A program made the translations under genes and the position numbers. A stretch of 64,000 nt of DNA, taken from contig CANRZW010000004.1 in NCBI GenBank assembly GCA_947644545.1, positions 94,281 through 158,280 on the forward strand. The letters are read 5' to 3'. This DNA comes from an uncultured Lachnospiraceae bacterium (GTDB taxonomy: Bacteria > Bacillota > Clostridia > Lachnospirales > Lachnospiraceae). The notes under the pieces were generated by a model. The model worked only from the letters and a program-made list of their open reading frames with translations. It was not told where the DNA came from and ran no database searches. Numbering within the stretch: position 1 is the first letter of the stretch; each line of letters starts with the position of its first letter. Shown piece after piece: positions 43,994 to 54,500 of this stretch.

Positions 43994-44932
43994 ATGGCGA
44001 ATATTAGGAAGAGCGCAGCGGAGCTGATCGGGGGGACCCCTCTGATGGAGGTCACACACTATGAAAAGAATCACGGCATCACGGATGCCACATTGCTGGT
44101 GAAACTGGAATACCTGAATCCGGCAGGATCCGTGAAGGATCGGGTTGCGTTGCATATGATCGAGGAAGCGGAGGCGGACGGAAGGCTGCAGCCGGGAGCG
44201 ACGATCATCGAGCCGACATCCGGCAATACGGGAATCGGCCTGGCGGCAGTGGCGGCGGCGAAAGGGTATCATGCGCTTCTGACACTGCCGGAGACCATGA
44301 GCGCGGAGCGGCAAAAGCTGCTTAAGGCGTATGGCGCCAGGCTGGTGTTGACGGATGGTGCGAGAGGGATGGAAGGCGCGATCGAGAAGGCGGCAGAGCT
44401 GCAGGCTTCCATGCCAGGCTCTGTCATATTGGGGCAGTTTGTCAATCCGGCGAATCCGGACGCACACAGGAAGACGACCGGCCCTGAGATCTGGGAGGAT
44501 ACCGACGGCAAAGTAGACATCTTCGTGGCCGGTGTGGGCACGGGAGGCACGATCACTGGGATCGGAGAATATCTGAAAGAAAAGAATCCGGACATCAGAG
44601 TCGTGGCGGTGGAACCGGCGGGCAGTCCGGTATTATCCGGCGGCGCAGCCGGGAAACATGCGCTTCAAGGGATCGGGGCAGGCTTTGTGCCGGAGGTGTT
44701 AAACACGGCGGTTTATGATGAGATCATCCCGGTTTCCGATGAGGATGCCTATGCGGCGGGCAGGGCGATCGCACAGGAGGAGGGTCTGCTGGTGGGGATC
44801 ACGTCCGGCGCGGCGCTTCATGCGGCAACGCTTTTGGCAAAGCGGCCGGAGAATCAGGGCAGGATGATCGTGGCGCTTCTGCCGGATTCCGGGGACCGCT
44901 ATCTGTCCACGCTGTTGTTTGCAGGAGAATAA
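43994..44932 (+). CDS. cysK: Cysteine synthase (O-acetylserine sulfhydrylase)
   Basis: 312 residues. PLP lysine in NPAGSVKDRVA (about residue 43), the phosphate loop GTGGTITG (about 178-185), and PTSGNTGIGLA (about 73-83) match fold type II cysteine synthases. It makes cysteine from O-acetylserine and sulfide. ATG 43994 (MANIRKSAAELIGGTPL) has GGAAGGAA upstream; the frame extends back to 43922 without similarity. It precedes metNIQ, so a sulfur amino-acid region. Confidence 0.94.
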   Translation: MANIRKSAAELIGGTPLMEVTHYEKNHGITDATLLVKLEYLNPAGSVKDRVALHMIEEAEADGRLQPGATIIEPTSGNTGIGLAAVAAAKGYHALLTLPETMSAERQKLLKAYGARLVLTDGARGMEGAIEKAAELQASMPGSVILGQFVNPANPDAHRKTTGPEIWEDTDGKVDIFVAGVGTGGTITGIGEYLKEKNPDIRVVAVEPAGSPVLSGGAAGKHALQGIGAGFVPEVLNTAVYDEIIPVSDEDAYAAGRAIAQEEGLLVGITSGAALHAATLLAKRPENQGRMIVALLPDSGDRYLSTLLFAGE

Positions 44933-45092
44933 GCGCTTTGGAGGAACGGTATTTGGGAGTTTATCGCGTGTCTTTGCTTGATAAATCCGGGTATTCATGC
45001 TAAAGTATGAAAGGATGAAATGGTTCAGGATAATAAATAGGAAAAGACGAGCGTATAAGGCGGACTATTTACGAAAGGACAAAACGAAAGAA

Positions 45093-46148
45093 ATGGCGGG
45101 AATGATAGAAGTTCGTAACCTAAGTAAAACATTCGTGACCAAGGATGCCAACGTAGAGGCATTGCAGGACATCAATCTTTCTATCCAGACAGGGGATATC
45201 TACGGGATCATCGGTATGTCGGGGGCGGGTAAGAGCACACTGGTGCGCTGCCTGAATTTCCTGGAGCGGCCTACGGAGGGAACCGTGGAGATCGAAGGCC
45301 GGGATTTGAGCAAACTGTCGGAGTGGGAGCTGCGGGCTCAGCGGGCCCAGATCGCGATGATCTTCCAGCATTTTAATCTGCTGATGCAGAAGAACGTGAT
45401 CGATAATATCTGTTTTCCGTTGTTGTATGCCGGCGGCAGAAAGAGCACCATGAGTAAGGAGGATGCCCGGAAGAGGGCCAGGGAGCTGTTGGAGATCGTA
45501 GGCCTTAAGGAGAAGGAGCGGGCATATCCGTCTCAGTTGTCCGGCGGCCAGAAGCAGCGCGTGGCGATCGCCAGGGCATTGGCGGCAAATCCCAAGATCC
45601 TGCTGTGTGATGAGGCGACCAGTGCGCTGGATCCGCAGACAACACAGTCCATTCTGCAGCTTTTGAAGCAGATCAACAGGGACTATGGCATTACGATTGT
45701 GATTATCACGCACGAGATGTCGGTGGTCAGGGAGATCTGTTCCCATGTGGCGATCATAGGAGACGGCCGTCTGGTGGAACAGGGCAGGGTGGCGGATATC
45801 TTCTCCCATCCGAAGACGAAGGAAGCCAAAGAACTGATTGTGAAGGGAAGAGGGGAGGAGCGGCGCACGCTGGAGAGTCATCAGAAAGATATGATGAAGG
45901 GCAAGTGCTGTATCCGGATTGTGTTCTCGGTCAATTCTTCTTTCGAGCCGGTCATCGCCAATATGGTGCTGCGGTTCGGGCAGCCTATCAATATCCTGCG
46001 GGCGGATACCAAGAATGTGGAGGGGATTGCCAGAGGAGAGATGATCCTTAGTCTGCCCGATGATTTGCAGATGCAGAGAGAGATGAAGGCCTACCTGACA
46101 GAGAGAGGGCTGGCGGTAGAGGAGGTGGATGGCTATGGAATGGACTAG
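45093..46148 (+). CDS. metN: Methionine ABC transporter ATPase MetN
   Basis: 351 residues. Walker A GMSGAGKST (about 38-46), [15 protein letters not shown] signature, Walker B LLCDEATSALDP. The C-terminal ~75 residues form a NIL domain (IRIVFSVNSSFEPVIANMVL), the methionine-sensing domain that shuts the transporter. ATG 45093 (MAGMIEVRNLSKTF) is the family start; the frame extends back to 44997 without similarity. The gene overlaps metI by 14 bases. The leader shows no SAM-riboswitch-like structure that I can recognise. Confidence 0.94.
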   Translation: MAGMIEVRNLSKTFVTKDANVEALQDINLSIQTGDIYGIIGMSGAGKSTLVRCLNFLERPTEGTVEIEGRDLSKLSEWELRAQRAQIAMIFQHFNLLMQKNVIDNICFPLLYAGGRKSTMSKEDARKRARELLEIVGLKEKERAYPSQLSGGQKQRVAIARALAANPKILLCDEATSALDPQTTQSILQLLKQINRDYGITIVIITHEMSVVREICSHVAIIGDGRLVEQGRVADIFSHPKTKEAKELIVKGRGEERRTLESHQKDMMKGKCCIRIVFSVNSSFEPVIANMVLRFGQPINILRADTKNVEGIARGEMILSLPDDLQMQREMKAYLTERGLAVEEVDGYGMD

Positions 46149-46800
46149 CGAAATGACGATCATGATGGCAGACGGCGTGCGCGAAACTCTTTTTATGACA
46201 TTGCTGTCGACTCTTTTCGGATATTTACTCGGCCTGCCGATGGGGGTAGCCCTGGCAGTGACTGATAAGAACGGTATCAGACCTAACGCCGTGGTCTACA
46301 AAATATTGGATGTGACCGCCAACGTGGTAAGGAGCGTGCCCTTCCTGATCCTGCTGATTCTGATTATGCCGCTGACGAAGCTGCTTGTGGGAAGAAGCTA
46401 TGGAACGGCGGCGACGGTGGTACCGCTGACAGTGGCGGCGGCGCCGTTTATCGGGCGTATGATCGAATCCTCCCTGGGTGAAGTGGACCATGGGGTGATC
46501 GAGGCGGCGCAGAGCATGGGCGCCAGTACGATGACCATTATTATCAGAGTGCTGCTGGTGGAGGCCAGGACTTCCATCCTGGTGGGCGTGACGATCGCGC
46601 TTGGCACGATCCTGGGATATTCCGCGATGGCCGGAATTGTCGGCGGCGGCGGCCTGGGCGATATCGCCATGCGTTACGGATATTACCGGTATGAGAAGGA
46701 GATCATGTTCGTGGCGGTTATCCTGCTAGTGGTGCTGGTACAGATCTTCCAGACGATCGGCATGAAGATGTCGGTGAAGCTGGACAGGAGACATCGCTGA
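46135..46800 (+). CDS. metI: Methionine ABC transporter permease MetI
   Basis: 221 residues, about five membrane segments. The ATPase-docking loop is GVIEAAQSMGASTMTIIIRV (about 124-143), and the C-terminal TLGYSAMAGIVGGGGLGDIA-like segment is present. GGAGGTGG at 46121 fits ATG 46135 better than ATG 46129. It starts inside metN, so coupled translation. Confidence 0.93.
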   Translation: MEWTSEMTIMMADGVRETLFMTLLSTLFGYLLGLPMGVALAVTDKNGIRPNAVVYKILDVTANVVRSVPFLILLILIMPLTKLLVGRSYGTAATVVPLTVAAAPFIGRMIESSLGEVDHGVIEAAQSMGASTMTIIIRVLLVEARTSILVGVTIALGTILGYSAMAGIVGGGGLGDIAMRYGYYRYEKEIMFVAVILLVVLVQIFQTIGMKMSVKLDRRHR

Positions 46801-46952
46801 ATGGCGAAGGCATGTGTGCTTTATGCGGAGGCAGTCCGGACTTGCGCGGCTGCAAAGCAGAGGAATGGATCTACAAGTTACGTACGGCGGTCAGGAATTA
46901 GTTGTATGTACTTATAGATAGAGCCAATATGGCAGAGAGGAGAGTAAGTATT

Positions 46953-47927
46953 ATGAAGAAAAGATTTATCGCAACAATGGTAACGGCAGCGCTTGCACTC
47001 GGCGTGCTGACGGCATGCGGCGGGTCTGACGCTCAGGAGGCGGCTCCTGCAGAGAGCAGCGCGGATGCAGCAGAGACGGAAGACACTGCGGAAACCGACG
47101 CGGCGCAGGAGACGGAGCCGGCAGCAGAAGAAGAGGCTGCGCCAGAGGAGAGCGAAGGCGGTGAGGCAGAGGAGAATACGGAGGCGGCAGAAGCACAGGG
47201 AACGATCACCATTGCAGCATCCGCGACACCGCATGCCGAGATCCTGGAGGAGGCCAAGAGTCTGCTGGCAGCGAAGGGCTGGGAGCTTGAGGTGACTGTA
47301 TTCAACGATTATGTGCAGCCGAACATGGTAGTGGAGAGCGGCGAATTTGACGCCAATTATTTCCAGCACATTCCTTATCTGGATTCCTTCAATGCAGAGC
47401 AGGGGACACACCTTGTGAATGCCGGCGGCATCCACTATGAGCCTTTCGGCATCTATCCCGGTACGAAGAGTGATCTTACGACGCTGGAGAAGGGTGATGT
47501 CGTGGCGGTTCCCAATGATACGACGAACGAGGCAAGAGCGCTTCTGCTGCTGCAGGATAACGGCATCATCACATTGAAAGACGGCGTAGGACTGGAAGCT
47601 ACCGTAAGAGATATCGTAGAGAATCCGAACGAGATCGAGATCCAGGAACTGGAAGCGGCGCAGGTGCCCAGAGTGAAGGACGAAGTGGCGTTCGTGGTGC
47701 TGAACGGTAACTATGCACTGGAAGCAGGATTTTCCGTGGCTAAGGATGCGGTTGCCTACGAGCAGGCAGATTCCGAGGCGGCTAAGACTTATGTGAATGT
47801 GATCGCTGTCAAGGAAGGCAATGAGAACAACGAAGGGATCAAGGCACTGGTAGAGGTTCTGTTGTCCGATGAGATCTCAGAATATATTAACAGCACTTAC
47901 GACGGCGGCGTGATTCCGTTCAAGTAA
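46953..47927 (+). CDS. metQ: Methionine-binding lipoprotein MetQ
   Basis: 324 residues. Signal peptide MKKRFIATMVTAALALGVLT with lipobox LTAC (Cys22). A long Ala/Glu-rich spacer of about 60 residues follows, longer than usual for MetQ and similar in style to the sugar-binding lipoprotein at 24281. The NlpA/MetQ domain starts ITIAASATPHAEILEEAK and includes NDYVQPNMVVESGEFDANYF. It delivers methionine to MetNI. ATG 46953 has GAGAGGAGAG upstream. Confidence 0.94.
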   Translation: MKKRFIATMVTAALALGVLTACGGSDAQEAAPAESSADAAETEDTAETDAAQETEPAAEEEAAPEESEGGEAEENTEAAEAQGTITIAASATPHAEILEEAKSLLAAKGWELEVTVFNDYVQPNMVVESGEFDANYFQHIPYLDSFNAEQGTHLVNAGGIHYEPFGIYPGTKSDLTTLEKGDVVAVPNDTTNEARALLLLQDNGIITLKDGVGLEATVRDIVENPNEIEIQELEAAQVPRVKDEVAFVVLNGNYALEAGFSVAKDAVAYEQADSEAAKTYVNVIAVKEGNENNEGIKALVEVLLSDEISEYINSTYDGGVIPFK

Positions 47928-48041
47928 GAGGAAACAGGCTGTAAAACGGATGTTTATTGTAAAGTAAACAGGGACTGTCTTTCGGAGGGCATTGATGCTG
48001 CCGGGAGGCAGTCCTTCTGGCAAGGGGAAGAGGGCATAGAA

Positions 48042-51000
48042 GTGTCACTGCAATTCTATTTCGGAGCTTCCGGCTCCGGCAAGAGCAAAAGACTTCATGA
48101 GGATATCATACAGGCGTCGCAGCAAAACCCGGATACGGAGTATCTGCTGATCGTGCCTGATCAGTTCACGATGCAGACGCAGATGGATCTGGTAGTGGAA
48201 CACCCCCGTAATATCATTATGAATATAGACGTATTGAGCTTCGGCAGGCTGACACACCGTATTCTGGAGGAAGTGGGATACGAGGATGTGCCGGTTCTGG
48301 ACGATACCGGCAAGAGCCTGGTGCTGCGTAAGGTGGCGCAGCAGTGTCAGGGGCAGCTTAACGTGATGGGAGCGCATCTGCATAAGATCGGCTATCTCCA
48401 TGAGGTTAAGTCCGCAATATCCGAGTTTATGCAGTATGGAATCGGCATACAGGAGATGAATGAACTGACGCAGTACGCCCGTTCCCGCGGCGCGCTGTAT
48501 TATAAGCTGCAGGATCTTGGCATCCTGTATCAGGCGTTCCTGGACTATATTCATGAGAGATTCATCACCACGGAGGAGACGTTGGACCGGCTTAAGGCGG
48601 CGCTGCCCAAGTCCGGAATCATCAGAAACAGCGTGATCGCCTTTGACGGGTTCACCGGGTTTACACCGATTCAGAACCGTGTGATCCAGGAACTGATCCG
48701 GCTTTCCCGTCAGGTCATTGTAACGGTTACGATCGACGACAGGGAAGATCCGGGCCGGATGGACGGGGAACACAGGCTCTTTTACCTGAGCAAGAAGACG
48801 ACGGCCGATCTGCGCAGGCTGGCAGCGCAGGTCGATGTTCCGGAGCAAGAGCCGGTATGGTGCACCGGCCGGATGGAGGGAAGGCTGCCAAGGTTTGCTC
48901 ACAATGAGGAACTTGGACATCTGGAACATAACCTGTTCCGTTATCCGGTGCAGGCTTATGAGAAAGAGGTTCACAATCTGTATCTGTATGAGGCGTCTAC
49001 GCCGAAGGAGGAGCTGCGGCAGACCTGTATCGCCATCCGCAAGCTGGTTTCCGGGACAGATGGGGATAAGGGCTTGTGCCCTGGCGGCCTGCATTACCGG
49101 GATATTGCAGTGGTCACCGGAGATATGGAGGCGTACGGTATCCTGGCAGAGGAGGAGTTTGCGAAATTCGGCATTCCGATCTATCTGGATCACACCAGAG
49201 GGATCCTGCGCAATCCTTTCGCGGAATATATCAGGAGCGCGCTGCAGATCGTACTGCAGGATTTCAGTTATGAGTCTGTATTTCATTATCTGCGGACCGG
49301 ATTGACGGGGCTTGCGGCAAAGGATGTGGACAGACTGGAGAATTATGTCCGCAGGTTCGGCATTCGCGGGAAGAAGAGGTGGCAGGATATTTTCATCTAT
49401 CAAGAGGACTGCAGAGAGGGCGAGGAGGAGGCGCAGCGGCAGCTTGCCTGTTGTAATGCCCTGCGGGAACAGATTCTGGCGCAGCTTGCGCCGCTGCTTG
49501 TGCCGCTGCGTACTGCGGGCGATATGGTGCGGGCACTCTATGAGTTCCTGGTGCGTAACGAACTGCAGCAGAAGCTGGCGGCTTACGAGCGCCGGTTTCA
49601 GGAGCAGGGCGATCTGGCCCGGGCGAAGGAATACGGACAGATCTATGCGCTGGTGGTCGATCTGTTGGACCAGATCTACGGCCTGCTTGCGGAGGAGGAG
49701 ATGGAGCGCAGGGAATTTGCGGATATCCTGGACTCCGGGCTGGCGGAGATCAGCGTGGGCACGATCCCGCAGAACGTGGACAGGGTGTTGGTGGGAGATA
49801 TCGAGCGGACCCGCCTAAAGCAGGTCAAGGCGCTCTTTTTCCTGGGAGTAAATGACGGGAACATTCCGAAGGGAGCCGGAAAGGGAGGAATCATTTCGGA
49901 TATCGACAGAGAGTTCCTGCGGGAGTCGGAGTTGGAACTGGCGCCCTCGCCACGGCAGCAGATGTTTATCCAGAGGCTGTATCTGTACCTGAACATGACC
50001 AAACCCTCACAGAAGCTGTTTCTGTCCTATGCCAAGGTGGGCAATGACGGCAAGAGCCTGCGGCCCGCCTATCTGATCGATCTGGTGCGCAAATTGTATC
50101 CGCATCTTACGGTGGAGATACCGGAAAAGGAGCCGATGGAGGAGCAGATCGTGTGCAGTGCGGACGGCGTCGGTCTGATGGCGGATCTGCTGCGGGAATA
50201 TGCCGGTGGCAGGATGACGGAGAATTCCAGACGCCAGACGTATACTTTCTATCACAGCTACCACAGCAGTCCGCAGTATCAGGATATGGTGGACCGCCTG
50301 ATTGAGACGGCATTCTACCGTTACAGCGATACGCCCTTATCGCGGATGGTGACACGTGCGCTGTACGGCACTCTTTTGCAGAACAGCGTGAGCCGTCTGG
50401 AGCGTTATGCGGCCTGCGCCTACGGCCACTTTCTGCAGTACGGGCTGGCGCTTCGGGAACGGGAGGGCTACAGCTTCGAGGATGTGGATATGGGAAATGT
50501 CTTCCATGGCGTTCTGGAACTGTTTGCACAGAAACTGGAAGAGAAGGGCTATACCTGGTTCGACTTTCCGGAGGAGATGGCGCAGAAGCTGGTAGAAGAT
50601 GCAATCGAAACCTATGCGGCGGTATACGGGGAGACGATCCTGTACAGCAGCGCCCGCAATCAGCATCTGCTGCGGCGGATGTCCAGGATCCTGCGCAGGA
50701 CTGTCCTGACGCTGCAGACGCAGCTTAAGCGGGGCGCTTTTGTTCCCGAGAAATTTGAGATGTCCTTCTCCATGATCGAAGATCTGGATTCCCTGAATAT
50801 TGCGCTGGACGAACAGGACAGGATGCGGCTTGGGGGACGTATTGACAGGGTGGACACCTGTGAGACGCAGGACAGGGTCTATGTGAAAGTGATCGATTAT
50901 AAGTCCGGCAGCCGGAAATTCGACCTGGCGGCGCTCTACTATGGGCTGCAGCTGCAGCTCGTAGTCTACATGAATGCGGCCGTAGAGGTGGAGCAGAAGA

Positions 51001-51521
51001 AGCATCCGGGGAAAAAGATCGTGCCGGCGGCGATGCTGTATTACCATATTGCCGATCCGCTGGTAGAAGACGGGGAAGGCATGACGCCGGAACAGATCAA
51101 CGCGAAACTGCTGCAGGAACTGAAAATGACCGGAATAGTCAGTGAAAATGACGAAGCTGTCAGATTGCTGGATCGGGAGTTTACGGATAAGTCCGATATT
51201 CTCCCGCTGGAGCGGAAAAAGGACGGTACGTTCTCTGCGTATTCCAGTGTCATAAAGGAGGAAGATATGCAGGTGGTTTCCAATTATGTAAACCAAAAGA
51301 TCAGGGAGCTGGGACGCGGGATACTGGCGGGTACCATATCGGTCAATCCTTATGAACAGAACGGGAATACGGCCTGTACTTACTGTGCTTATAAGAGTGT
51401 GTGTGGATTCGACGGACGCATAGAGGGATATGAGCTGCGGAGGCTGCCAAAGCTTGGCAGGGAGGAAGCGCTCATGTGTATGCGGCAGGAGGAAGAAGGC
51501 TGCGGCGGAGAAGAAAGCTGA
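48042..51521 (+). CDS. addB: AddAB helicase-nuclease, subunit AddB
   Basis: 1159 residues from a GTG. Walker A GASGSGKSKR lies at residues 8-17. The C-terminal nuclease domain has VYVKVIDYKSGSRKFD. An iron-sulfur cluster is indicated by Cys about 790 (RYAACAYGHF) and the C-terminal CTYCAYKSVC (about 1111-1120). AddAB resects double-strand breaks and recognises chi. The gene is 36 bases upstream of addA, the normal order. Confidence 0.95.
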   Translation: MSLQFYFGASGSGKSKRLHEDIIQASQQNPDTEYLLIVPDQFTMQTQMDLVVEHPRNIIMNIDVLSFGRLTHRILEEVGYEDVPVLDDTGKSLVLRKVAQQCQGQLNVMGAHLHKIGYLHEVKSAISEFMQYGIGIQEMNELTQYARSRGALYYKLQDLGILYQAFLDYIHERFITTEETLDRLKAALPKSGIIRNSVIAFDGFTGFTPIQNRVIQELIRLSRQVIVTVTIDDREDPGRMDGEHRLFYLSKKTTADLRRLAAQVDVPEQEPVWCTGRMEGRLPRFAHNEELGHLEHNLFRYPVQAYEKEVHNLYLYEASTPKEELRQTCIAIRKLVSGTDGDKGLCPGGLHYRDIAVVTGDMEAYGILAEEEFAKFGIPIYLDHTRGILRNPFAEYIRSALQIVLQDFSYESVFHYLRTGLTGLAAKDVDRLENYVRRFGIRGKKRWQDIFIYQEDCREGEEEAQRQLACCNALREQILAQLAPLLVPLRTAGDMVRALYEFLVRNELQQKLAAYERRFQEQGDLARAKEYGQIYALVVDLLDQIYGLLAEEEMERREFADILDSGLAEISVGTIPQNVDRVLVGDIERTRLKQVKALFFLGVNDGNIPKGAGKGGIISDIDREFLRESELELAPSPRQQMFIQRLYLYLNMTKPSQKLFLSYAKVGNDGKSLRPAYLIDLVRKLYPHLTVEIPEKEPMEEQIVCSADGVGLMADLLREYAGGRMTENSRRQTYTFYHSYHSSPQYQDMVDRLIETAFYRYSDTPLSRMVTRALYGTLLQNSVSRLERYAACAYGHFLQYGLALREREGYSFEDVDMGNVFHGVLELFAQKLEEKGYTWFDFPEEMAQKLVEDAIETYAAVYGETILYSSARNQHLLRRMSRILRRTVLTLQTQLKRGAFVPEKFEMSFSMIEDLDSLNIALDEQDRMRLGGRIDRVDTCETQDRVYVKVIDYKSGSRKFDLAALYYGLQLQLVVYMNAAVEVEQKKHPGKKIVPAAMLYYHIADPLVEDGEGMTPEQINAKLLQELKMTGIVSENDEAVRLLDREFTDKSDILPLERKKDGTFSAYSSVIKEEDMQVVSNYVNQKIRELGRGILAGTISVNPYEQNGNTACTYCAYKSVCGFDGRIEGYELRRLPKLGREEALMCMRQEEEGCGGEES

Positions 51522-51557
51522 ACGGTTGTAGGAAGTTTGAAAGGTGTGGGCATTTAG

Positions 51558-54500
51558 ATGGGAATTTCATTTACGGAGAAACAGCGGCAGGTGATCGATG
51601 CGCGGGGGTGCAATCTGCTTGTTTCCGCTGCGGCGGGATCGGGTAAGACGGCGGTACTGGTGGAACGTATCGTGGGGATGGTGAGCGACAGGGAGCATCC
51701 GGTAGATATCGACAGGCTGCTGGTGGTGACTTTCACGAACGCGGCTGCGGCGGAGATGCGGGAACGGATCAGCCGGGCGCTGGGCGACAGACTGGCGGCA
51801 GATCCGGAGAATGAGCATCTGCAGAAACAGGTTACGCTGCTGCACAATGCCAGGATCACGACGATAGACAGTTTCTGCCTGTTCGTGCTGCGCAATCAGT
51901 TCCATACGATCGGCCTGGATCCCGGGTTTCGGATCGCTGAGGAGGGAGAAGGGAAGCTGCTCAGGCAGGAAGCGCTGGAGGAGGCGCTGGAAGCAGGATA
52001 TGCTGCGGGAGAGGCAGGATTTGTGCACTGCATGGAATATTTCAGCTCCGGCAGCAGGGACACGGCGGTGGAGGAGATCGTTCTTAAGCTCTATGATTTT
52101 GCCATGAGTACACCTTTCCCGGAGCAGTGGCTGGAAGAGCGGAAAGCCGATTATCGTGTGACGGTGCGGAGAAGCGAAGGCGGTGAGGACGGCGCCGCGT
52201 CGGACGGGCGGACGGAAACGGCTGCCGGGGGGACAGGTGCGGGAGCGGCAGGGTTCGAGGAGATACCCTGGGTGCAGGAGTTACTGCGGCAGGTCAGACT
52301 GCTTCTGGCAGGTTGTGTGGAGAAGCTGGCGGAAGCCATCCTTATGTGTGAGACGCCGGGCGGCCCTTATATGTACGCAGAACTGCTGGAGCAGGAAAAG
52401 GAGATGACAGAGAGACTCCTGCAAAGATGCGGGGAGGACGGCTCCTGTGCGGCAGGAACTTATGATGCCCTCTATACAGCCTTCGAGACGGTTAAGTTCG
52501 GCCGGTTGTCCTCCAGGAAAGATGAGACGGTTCTGGCTGTCAAACGGGAGGCCGTGAAGGAGATCCGCACGGCGGTTAAGGAACAGCTGACCGATCTTAA
52601 GAAGAAATATTTTTTCCAGAGTAAGGAGAGCGTCCTGCGGCAGATGGAGAGCTGCGGGCAGGCGGTAGGAGCCTTGATTGATCTGACGATTGCCTTTAAG
52701 AGAACCTTTGATGCGAAGAAGCGGGATAAGAATCTGCTGGACTTCGATGATATCGAACATTTCGCCTTGTCGATTCTCGTAAGGCAGGAGGAAAAGGGCG
52801 CCTGTGTGCCGACGGAGACTGCGCTGGAATACCGCAGCTATTTTCATGAGATCCTGATCGATGAGTACCAGGACAGCAATCTGGTGCAGGAATATATTTT
52901 GTCCTGTATTTCCGGAGAAGAGGAGGGCAGGTATAACCGGTTTATGGTAGGGGACGTGAAGCAGAGCATCTACAAGTTCCGACTGGCCAGACCGGAGCTT
53001 TTCCTGGAAAAGTATGCGGCTTACGGGCAGCAGGAACAGCAGGCGGCAGGCAGCAGGATCATGGCGCGCAAAATCGACCTGCATCAGAACTTCAGGAGCC
53101 GCAGGGAAGTGCTGAATGCTGTCAATACGGTCTTTGAACAGATTATGGGGCGGGATGTGGGCGGTATCGTCTACGACGATCTGGCGGCATTGCATCCGGG
53201 CGCAGTCTATCCGGTGCCGGAAAGAACGGCGGGTCTGGCGGCGGATCTGAATGTGGCGGAAGAGCCGAATATGGCAGAAGATTTGAATGCGGCGGAAGAG
53301 CCGAGTGTGACGGAAGATCCGAATGCGGCGGAGCTGATGCTGTTTGCGGTGGAGGAGAAGGCGGATGATCTGACAGGGGAGGAGACCGCAACGGACGGCC
53401 AGTCGGGGAAAGGCGGCGAAAGACCGCTTACGGCAAGGGAGCAGGAAGCCTATGGTGTCGCGGGGAAGATCAGGGAGCTGATGCGGGAATTTCAGGTGAC
53501 GGATCGGGAGAGCGGTGCGCTGCGGAACGTATCGTATAAGGATATTGTGATCCTGCTTCGCACTACGTCCGGCTGGGATGAGGTTTTCAAGCGGGTTCTG
53601 GAGGGAGAAGGCATACCGGTGCATATGACTTCACGGACGGGATACTTCGCGGCAAGTGAGGTACAGGAACTGCTGCATTTTCTGAGAGTGTTGGATAATC
53701 CGCTGCAGGATATTCCGCTTTACGGTGTGATGCACTCCTATCTGGGCGGATTCAGGGAGGAGGAGATCGCCCTGATCCGGGCAGCCTATCCGAAGAAAAA
53801 GTATCTGTTTGATGCCCTGAAGGCTTATGCGGAGGAGGTCCCTGCAGGAGAGAGCGGATCCGACGAGCCGGGAGGAGACAGGGCTAAGGCAAAGCGGGAA
53901 GGAGCGGAGGGGGAAGCGTGGCGAAGGCTGCAGCAGGAGTCAGGTCCGCTTTACAGGAAAACAGACGCGTTTCTGGAACTTCTGGAACATTACCGTGCGC
54001 TTGCAGTCTATCTCCCGGTGCAGGAATTGTTACAGACGATTCTGCGGGAGACGGAGTATCTGAATTATGTGGCCGTCAGGCCGGAGGGGAACAAACGCCG
54101 TGCCAATGTGGAGATGCTGTTGGTCAAGGCGGCGGATTACGAGAAGACCAGTTACTTTGGTTTATATCATTTCCTCCGTTATATGGAGCAGCTGGAGAAA
54201 TATGAGGTGGATTACGGTGAGGCGGGTCTGCAGGACGAGAATGCTGATGTTGTGCGGATCATGAGTATCCATAAGAGCAAGGGGCTGGAGTTCCCGATCT
54301 GTTTCGTATCGGGTCTGGCGAAAGGATTCCAGACAAGAGACTTAAGCGCGCATCTGGTCCTGGATATCGATGCGGGAATCGGTGTAGACTATGTAGATAC
54401 GGACAGACGTGTGAGAAGCAGGGATCTGCGCAGGAACGTGATCGCCGAGAAGATGCGGGCGGATAATCTGGCGGAGGAGATGCGGATCTTATATGTGGCG

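Noticed and set aside
44933..45092. SAM or T-box riboswitch before metNIQ
   Set aside because: The 160-base leader shows no stem set or terminator of either type; only a small ATTCAT/ATGAA hairpin.
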